A DNA stretch of 52,073 nt from Verrucomicrobium sp. (lineage in GTDB: Bacteria > Verrucomicrobiota > Verrucomicrobiia > Limisphaerales > UBA9464), in assembly GCA_021298285.1 (NCBI GenBank), contig JAJTFN010000053.1, forward strand, positions 1-52,073, in the 5' to 3' direction. Under the pieces are notes generated by a model. The model was given only the letters and a program-made list of their open reading frames with translations, was not told the DNA's origin and did not search any database. Positions 46,038 to 52,073 of this stretch are shown here, one piece after another. The first letter of the stretch is position 1. Every line of letters starts with the position of its first letter. The position numbers and the translations under genes are program-made.

Positions 46038-49000
46038 TGCGCCGCCCCCGCCCCTCCCTCCCGCCGTCCCGCGGGGTTCTCCGCCCGGTCGGTCGACGTA
46101 TCCCGGGCTCCGGTCCGGGCTTGCCTGTCTTGGTGGCCCTGATCGCCCTGGCCGGCTGGATGACCCGACCGGCCCTCGCGGCCGTCACCCCGCTGGCCAT
46201 CGATCGGCCGGCAACCGGGGCGTCGGCGCCGGTCGGTTTCCAGAAGGACATCCTGCCGATGTTCCAGGCCAACTGCCTGCCGTGCCACAACCAGACCCGG
46301 GCCAAGGCGGGCCTGAACCTGGAGACGGCGGCGGCGCTGCTGCGCGGGGGAGACACCGGCCCGGGCGCGGTGCCTGGCAAGCCGGCCGAGAGCCTCGTGC
46401 TCAAATCGGCCGCGCATCAGGTCGAGGACCTGGTCATGCCCCCGGCCGGCAACAAGTCGAATGCCCGCGACCTGACCCCGCAGGAGTTGGGCCTGCTCTG
46501 GCGCTGGATCGAGCAGGGAGCCAAGGCCGACCAGGCGGTCGTGGTGGAGCCGTCCTGGAAGCCCATCCCGCGGGAATGGAACTCCAGCTTCGCCGTGGCC
46601 CTCGACTCCGAGGGCGGCGCGGTGGCCGTGGCCCGGGCCAACCGGGTCAGTGTCCTGGAGGTGGCCACCGGCCGCACCCTGGGCCGGCTCGAGGATCCTT
46701 CGCTCGACGGTGCCACCCAGCGCGACGTGGTGGGGGCACTGGCCTTCAGCCCCGATGACCAGTGGCTGGCGACCGCCGGCTTCCGGGAGGTGCGCCTGTG
46801 GCAGCGCCGCCCGGTGACCGTCGAGCCGGTGCTGGCCGTCCCTCCCGGCTCGGCCTGGGTGGCCGCCGACTTCTCGCCCGATGGGACGGTGCTGGCGTCC
46901 CTCAAGGCCTCGGGCCACCTGGAGATCCGGGCCGATCCTTTGGGGAGGCTGCAGGGTGCCTGGGCCCTGAAGGGATTGTCCGCGACTGGGGGGGACCGGT
47001 CGGTGCGCTTCCGATGGTCGACGGACGGGCGTTGGCTCGCGGTCCTCTCGGGGAGGGAGTGCTGGAACCTCTCGTTGGGCCGGTATTCGCTGGCCCAGGC
47101 GCCCACGCTGCCCGCCGTGCCGACCGGCATGGCCTGGGTTCCCGGCGACGGGCATTGGTCGATCACCTACGGAACGAACCATCCGGCCCAGCGGTTGCGG
47201 CGGGCCGGAGCGGAGCCGGGCGGTGCCTGGATCCTCGAGGACGCCCCTGGGGTTCCGACGGGGGTGACGGCCCTGGCCTCGGATCCCATGGCCGAGGGCG
47301 CCCTTTGGGGAACCGACGGCACGGGCGGACTGCGCCGGTGGGGTCGGGCCACGGCTGGTCCGCGCAGCCTTCCGGCGGCGGTCCAATCGCTGCTCTGGTC
47401 CCGGTCGGGCTCCAACGGCGTGGCCATCCTCGCCGACGGTTCGGCGACCCGGGTGGACGTCGGTCTCTCGTCCACCAATGCCCTCCGGATGGCCGGTGAT
47501 CCCCGATTGTCCGCCGACGCGGCCCGCCAGGAGCGTGAACTGGAACGGGCACGCCTGGAGGTCACCCTGGCGGGCGCCCGCATCCAGGAGTCGCGGACCG
47601 CGGTGACCAACGCTCAGTCGGCGCTCGGCAAGGCCCGCGAGAAGCGCGACCAGACCGCCAAGGCCCTGGCGGAGCGCCAGAAGGAATCGGCCGACCAGGA
47701 GGCCGTGGTCGCCTCGGCCACCAAGGACCGCGATGCGGCCGACGCCGAGTTGGCCAAGGCCCGGGCCGAGGCCCAGTCGGCCGGGGACGCCCTCCAGAAG
47801 GCCTCGACCGCCGCCAAGGCCTCGCCCGAGGCCGCCCTCCGCGCCGTCGACGACCTGCTGGCCAAGGCGGAGGCCGTCGGACGCGCCAAGGCCCTGCTGG
47901 AGCGGGCCGAGGCCGAGGTGCCTCCCCGTCGCAAGAAGGCCGAGGAGATGCTGGCCGCCGCCCAGAAAAAGGTGGGTGAACTCAAGCCGCCGCTGGACAA
48001 GGCCCGCATCGCCGCCGAGGGGGCCGCCCAGGATGTCGTGCTTTCGGAGAAGGCCGTCGCGTCGGCGACCGACGCGGTGACCACCGCCGAGGGCGAGGAA
48101 CGGCAGGCCCGGTCCCGGGTCTCGACCGCCGAGACCCGGGTGGCGACGGCGCGTTCCGCCCGGGACCGCTCGGCCGCCCGTCCGATCCGTGCCGCCGCCC
48201 TGTCGGCGTCCGGCGAGTCGCTCCTGACCGTGGGGGAGGGAGGGCTCTGGACCCGATGGCATCCCGGGACCGGTCGGGCGGTGGAGACCTTCGCCACCGG
48301 CCAGGGGGAGCCGCTGGCGCTGGCCGCGCTGGGGGAGGACGAGTTCCTGGCGGCCTATCCCGATGGGGTCCGTCGCATCCGCACCGCCCGCCCCTGGTTC
48401 CTGCGCCAGCGCATCGCCGGCACCACCAACGCCCCGGCCTTCGCCGACCGGGTCAACGCCCTGGCCTTCAGTCCCGATGGCACGCTGCTGGCCACCGGCG
48501 GCGGTGAGCCGTCGCGCTCCGGGGAGCTCAAGCTGTGGAAGCTCCCGGAGGGCACGCTGGCCGCGACGCCGTCACCGCCGTGGCCTTCTCGCCGCGCGGC
48601 GACCGCCTGGCCACCGCTGGCACCGACCGCTTCGCGCGCATCACCGGGCTGCAGACCAACGCGCCGCGGTTCCACCTCGAGGGGCATACCCATCATGTGA
48701 TCGGCGTGGCCTGGTCTCCCGATGGCGGGGTGCTGGCGACGGCCGGGGCCGAGGGGTCCGTCAAGTTGTGGAATCCCCGCACCGGCGAGCGGCGCAAGAA
48801 CGTCGACGGCTTCGGCAAGGAAGTCACCGGGCTGCAGGCGGCGGGCTCGTCGCTGCGCTTCGTGGCGTTGAGCGGGGCCGGCGGCGGCCGCCTCTTCAAG
48901 GCCGACGGCGAAAAGGTGCGCGACCTGGCCTCCGTGCCCGACTACCTCCAGGCCCTGGCTGTCAGCCCCGATGGCCGATGGATCGTGGGGGGCGACGATC

Positions 49001-49062
49001 GCGGCAACGTGCGGGTTTGGGACGCGGAGAATGGTCAGTTGCGTCAGAGTTGGGCGCCGTGA
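46034..49062 (+). pseudogene. Cytochrome c/WD40 protein with long coiled coil, frameshifted near its end
   Basis: The protein starts with a signal segment and a planctomycete-type cytochrome c domain (Cys81, Cys84 and His85, NCLPCHNQ). WD40-like blades follow (ALAFSPDDQWLATAG), then a coiled coil of about 200 residues (47520-48180), then more blades. At about 48557-48562 the frame changes: LKLWKLPEGTLA ends in the first frame, and RDAVTAVAFSPRGDRLATAG continues in another through GHTHHVIGVAWSPDGG to the stop at 49062. About seven residues of a typical blade (such as REFKDAH) are absent, roughly 22 bases. The first frame would otherwise stop at 48700. It is the last gene of the DUF1501 cluster. 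Confidence 0.85.
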
Positions 49063-49148
49063 TCCGGAGGTTCCTGCCGAAGCCCGCCCGGCAGGCGTCC
49101 TGCCTTTGACCCGCGCCGCCGGATCTGCATCCTTGGAGCGATCTCCGC

Positions 49149-49916
49149 ATGCACCTCGCCGAAATGACCTCGCCGCAGCTGGCTGCCCTGCCGCGCGAGA
49201 CCCCGATCGTGTTCCCCATCGCCGCGATCGAGCAGCATGGCGGCCACCTGCCGGTGGTGACCGACACGAGCCTCGTCGGCGAGGTGGCCCGTCGGGCCGA
49301 GGCGGCCCTGGCCGACCGGGTGGTCTTCGCCCCGGTGCTCTGGCTGGGCAACTCCGACCATCACCTTGATTTCCCCGGCACCCTGTCCGCGCCGCCGCGC
49401 CCCTACCTCGACCTGCTCGGGGGGCTCGCCGACAACGTGCTCCGGCATGGGTTCCGGCGCATCCTGTTCCTCAATGGCCATGGTGGGAACGATGTCCCCG
49501 GCCGGCAGGCGGTCTTCGAGTTGCGCCAGCGCCACCGGGACACCGACGGCCTGCTGCTGCTCCTGGCCACCTACTGGAGCCTCGGCGGCCGGCCCTTCGA
49601 CGAGGACGTCGCCGGCGGCTGGGTGCAGCGCGACATGGGCCATGCCTGCGAGTGGGAGACCTCGATGATGCTCCGGCTCGATCCGGCCCGGGTCGGGGCC
49701 TTCGCGGGCCTGGCCCCGGTGGACGCGACCCCGCCGTTCCACCCGGCCCATCGCGGCTGGGTCACGCGGGAGCGGACCGCCAGCGGCCACATCGGACACC
49801 CCGCCGCCGCCTCGGTCGAGAAGGGGGAGGCGCTCTTCCGGGTGTTCTCCGCCGACGTGGTCCGGTTGCTGGAGCGGGTGCTCTGCTGGGACGGCCGGTC
49901 CTGGTCCGAAGGCTGA
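49149..49916 (+). CDS. Creatininase-family amidohydrolase
   Basis: 255 aa, normal for the family. The metal-binding motifs are present: AIEQHGGHLPVVTD (Glu28, His30, Asp39), GNSDHHLDFPGT, LNGHGGND and HACEWETSMML. Creatininase-family enzymes open cyclic amides such as creatinine or related lactams, and many are of unknown substrate. It has no signal peptide. It is followed after 24 bases by an MFS transporter and then a Tat-exported protein, suggesting a small uptake-and-hydrolysis unit. Confidence 0.92.
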   Translation: MHLAEMTSPQLAALPRETPIVFPIAAIEQHGGHLPVVTDTSLVGEVARRAEAALADRVVFAPVLWLGNSDHHLDFPGTLSAPPRPYLDLLGGLADNVLRHGFRRILFLNGHGGNDVPGRQAVFELRQRHRDTDGLLLLLATYWSLGGRPFDEDVAGGWVQRDMGHACEWETSMMLRLDPARVGAFAGLAPVDATPPFHPAHRGWVTRERTASGHIGHPAAASVEKGEALFRVFSADVVRLLERVLCWDGRSWSEG

Positions 49917-49940
49917 TCCCCCAACGTCCCGCCCCTCCCG

Positions 49941-51221
49941 ATGAGCACCGTCCCCAGCCCCTCCGGTCCGCGCGGTGCCGCCTGGAAATGGTCGGTGTGT
50001 GGCCTGCTGCTGCTGGCCTCGGCCATCAACTACATGGACCGGCAAACCCTGTCCGGACTCTCGGTGCGGATCACCCAGGAGTTCGGGATGTCCAAGACCC
50101 AGTACGGGCAGGTCGAGGCCGTCTTCGGCTACGCCTTCGCCGCGGGCTCGGTGCTCTTCGGGTGGATGGCCGACCGGTTCGCGGTGCACCGGGTCTATGC
50201 CGCCGCGCTGGCCCTGTGGTCGCTGGCCGGCATGGCGACCGGCTGGGCCCGCGACCACCAGGACCTGCTCGTCCTGCGCGGGCTGCTGGGGTTCTTCGAG
50301 GCCGGCCACTGGCCCTGCGCGGTCCGCATCACCCGATCGCTGCTCGACGAGCGCCAGCGCTCCCTCGGCAACGGGTTGCTCCAGAGCGGGGCGACCGTCG
50401 GGGCCATCCTCACCCCGTTGCTGCTGCCGCTCCTGCTCGGCGCCGGCGCCGCGGACGGCACGGGGGCCTGGCGTCCGCCCTTCTACCTGCTCGGCGGGGT
50501 GGGCCTGCTCTGGCTGGTGCCGTGGTTCTCCATGGTGCGCCCGGGCGACCTGCGCTCGGGGGCCGAATCCATGGCCGCGGCGGGTGCGGCGGCCGTGCCG
50601 TTCACGCGGGTGCTCTTCAGCGGCCGGATGCTGGCGGTGATTGTCGTGGTGGCCTGCATCAACACCACCTGGCAGGTGCTTCGCGCCTGGTTGCCCATGT
50701 TCCTGCAGAAGGGGCGGGGTTACACCGAGACCGAGGCGCTGCACTTCAACTCGGCGTTCTTCGCCGCGGCCGACGTGGGTTGCCTCGCGGCCGGGGCGAT
50801 GGCGGTGGCCCTGGCCCGTCGCGGGCGCACCCCCTCGGGGGCCCGGTTCGCGGTCTTCGCCGGTTGCGCCCTGCTGTGTTGCGGCACGCTGGCGGCGCCG
50901 TGGTTGGGCCGGGGACCGCTGCTGCTGACGGTCCTGCTGGCCATCGCCGCCGGATCCCTCGGGGTTTTCCCGTTGTACCACACCTTCACCCAGGACCTTT
51001 CCGATCACCACCAGGGCAAGATCACCGGTGCGGCCGGCGTGGCTGGCTGGATCCTGCCCGCGCAGGCCCAGATGCTCTTCGGGATGTCCGCCGACCGCCT
51101 CGGCACGATGGACCCCGGTTTGGCCGTCGCCGGCCTGCTGCCCCTCGTGGCGCTTCCCGCCCTCTGGTACCTGCACCGGATCCGGATCCGGACCCCATCC
51201 CCGATACCCCCGACCCCATGA
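49941..51221 (+). CDS. MFS transporter, anion:cation symporter (ACS) type
   Basis: 426 aa, about twelve membrane helices. The N-terminal SAINYMDRQTLSGLSVRI matches the hexuronate/phthalate-type ACS family, and GWMADRFAVHRVYAAAL is the loop 2-3 motif. A second six-helix half begins near residue 220. It probably imports an organic acid or sugar acid, but the substrate cannot be read. It follows the creatininase gene and overlaps the start of the next gene by four bases. Confidence 0.88.
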   Translation: MSTVPSPSGPRGAAWKWSVCGLLLLASAINYMDRQTLSGLSVRITQEFGMSKTQYGQVEAVFGYAFAAGSVLFGWMADRFAVHRVYAAALALWSLAGMATGWARDHQDLLVLRGLLGFFEAGHWPCAVRITRSLLDERQRSLGNGLLQSGATVGAILTPLLLPLLLGAGAADGTGAWRPPFYLLGGVGLLWLVPWFSMVRPGDLRSGAESMAAAGAAAVPFTRVLFSGRMLAVIVVVACINTTWQVLRAWLPMFLQKGRGYTETEALHFNSAFFAAADVGCLAAGAMAVALARRGRTPSGARFAVFAGCALLCCGTLAAPWLGRGPLLLTVLLAIAAGSLGVFPLYHTFTQDLSDHHQGKITGAAGVAGWILPAQAQMLFGMSADRLGTMDPGLAVAGLLPLVALPALWYLHRIRIRTPSPIPPTP

Positions 51222-52073
51222 ACCCCCACGTCTCCCGCCGACAGTTCCTCACCACCGCCGGCACCGTCGCCGGGCTCACCGTCGCCGCACCGGCGGCCTG
51301 GGCCCGGAAGGCCGTGAGGCCCGCCCGCAAGAGGATCGCCCTCATCGCCACCGAAGTCCGCCTGCATTCGCATGCCCAACACTTCATCGACCGGTTCCTG
51401 GTGGGCTACGCCTGGGAGGGTCGCTGGCGGAAGCCCGAGGTGGACCTGGTCTCCCTGTACGTGGACCAGTTCCCCGACAAGGACCTCGCCCGGGGCACGG
51501 CGGCGCGTCATGGCGTGCCGATCCACGGCTCCATCGCCGAGGCGCTGACCCTGGGGACCGGCAAGTTGGCCGTCGACGGGGTGGTGATCATCGGCGAGCA
51601 CGGCAAGTACCCGAAGAACGAGAAGGGGCAGACGCTCTACCCGCGGCACCGGTTCTTCAAGGAGGTGGTCCGCGTGTTCGAGGCCTCGGGCCGCAGCGTG
51701 CCGGTGTTCAACGACAAGCACCTCTCGACCGACTGGCGCGAGTGCGTGGAGATGGTCGAGGATTCCCGCCGCCTGGGCTTCCCGTTCCAGGCGGGCTCGT
51801 CGTTGCCGGTGACCAAGCGCATGCCCGCCCTGGAGATGCCCCTGGGAACCCCGCTGTCCGAGAGCCTGTGCGCGGCCTACGGGGGCCCTGACAGCTACGA
51901 CATCCATGGCCTTGAGACCGCCCAGTGCATGTCGGAGCGGCGTCGGGGCGGGGAGGTCGGGATCCGCCGGGTGCACGGCCTCCGGGGTGCGGCGTTCTGG
52001 CAGGAGTTGTCCCGCCGGGAATCCACCGTGAGACTCCTTGAGGCGGCCCTGGTCCGCAGCCACAACCTGCCGG
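51218..52073 (+). CDS. Tat-exported conserved protein of unknown function (3' truncated)
   Basis: 285 codons are inside the window and the frame is open at the edge. The Tat signal is SRRQFLTTAGTVAGL. The mature part has DLVSLYVDQFPDKDLA, HGVPIHGSIAEALTLGTGKLAVDGVVIIGEHG, VPVFNDKHLSTDW, AGSSLPVTKR and YDIHGLETAQCMSERRRGGE. This sequence type is conserved in PVC bacteria as a hypothetical protein. The alternating strands and the early HS-H-H residues suggest a Rossmann-like enzyme, but no function is known to me. It is coupled to the MFS transporter by a four-base overlap. Confidence 0.8.
   Translation, partial: MNPHVSRRQFLTTAGTVAGLTVAAPAAWARKAVRPARKRIALIATEVRLHSHAQHFIDRFLVGYAWEGRWRKPEVDLVSLYVDQFPDKDLARGTAARHGVPIHGSIAEALTLGTGKLAVDGVVIIGEHGKYPKNEKGQTLYPRHRFFKEVVRVFEASGRSVPVFNDKHLSTDWRECVEMVEDSRRLGFPFQAGSSLPVTKRMPALEMPLGTPLSESLCAAYGGPDSYDIHGLETAQCMSERRRGGEVGIRRVHGLRGAAFWQELSRRESTVRLLEAALVRSHNLP

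Noticed and set aside
45074-48262. 1062-codon minus-strand open frame
   Set aside because: It is antisense to the PPC and cytochrome/WD40 genes, with composition of a shadow frame.

Overview
The window reads as a GC-rich Gram-negative chromosome of the Verrucomicrobiota, probably a Pedosphaera/Limisphaera-like member of the PVC superphylum. The clues are a Tol-Pal system, PVC-type haem proteins with CxxCH motifs, tandem Tat-exported DUF1501 proteins beside a DUF1549/DUF1553 protein, a PEP-CTERM protein, a sulfatase and frequent GTG/TTG starts. I see no tRNA, rRNA, CRISPR array, insertion sequence or prophage gene.

Layout. 1-3.1 kb: the Tol-Pal envelope operon (tolR end, tolA-like, tolB, pal), closed by a strong terminator. 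3.3-7.9 kb: aceE (homodimeric pyruvate dehydrogenase E1) and serS on the minus strand, then a small membrane protein. 8.0-9.8 kb: a broken argG overlapping tail to tail with mobA. 10-12.9 kb: fatty-acid genes fabG, an unknown gene, acpP and fabF. 13-16.4 kb: a sulfatase/SGNH-hydrolase fusion without the sulfatase nucleophile motif, and a PEP-CTERM protein. 16.8-26.0 kb: a ScsB/DsbD-like thiol transporter, then three start-stop-overlapping genes for exported proteins (haem/HEAT protein, TIM-barrel glycosidase candidate, cytochrome/beta-propeller dehydrogenase candidate). 26.1-31.1 kb: GT2 glycosyltransferase, mutM, DUF3574, maf, a flippase and an RluD-like pseudouridine synthase. 31.4-38.1 kb: ftsK, glgC and the ribosomal operon rpsP-khpA-trmD-rplS, where a 451-base stretch without a gene sits in the usual rimM position. 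38.3-49.1 kb: an export cluster of two DUF1501 proteins, a DUF1549/1553 haem protein, a PPC-domain protein and a cytochrome/WD40 protein. 49.1-52.1 kb: creatininase family, MFS transporter and a Tat-exported unknown protein cut by the window end.

The most unusual signal is recurrent loss of short internal coding segments. argG, the PPC gene and the WD40 gene change frame where family-conserved residues are missing. The sulfatase and the haem/HEAT gene lose segments in frame. Either this genome carries many small deletions or the assembly or amplification dropped short stretches, so all five sites need read-level checking. A second pattern is a TAG-type -10 hexamer only 6-7 bases before the start codons of serS, the GT2 gene, mutM and ftsK, which suggests leaderless transcripts. 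The best candidates for undescribed biology are the 38.3-49.1 kb DUF1501/DUF1549 cluster and the 19.1-26.0 kb three-gene operon. Both look like cell-surface polymer-processing or redox machinery, but their function cannot be read from sequence alone.
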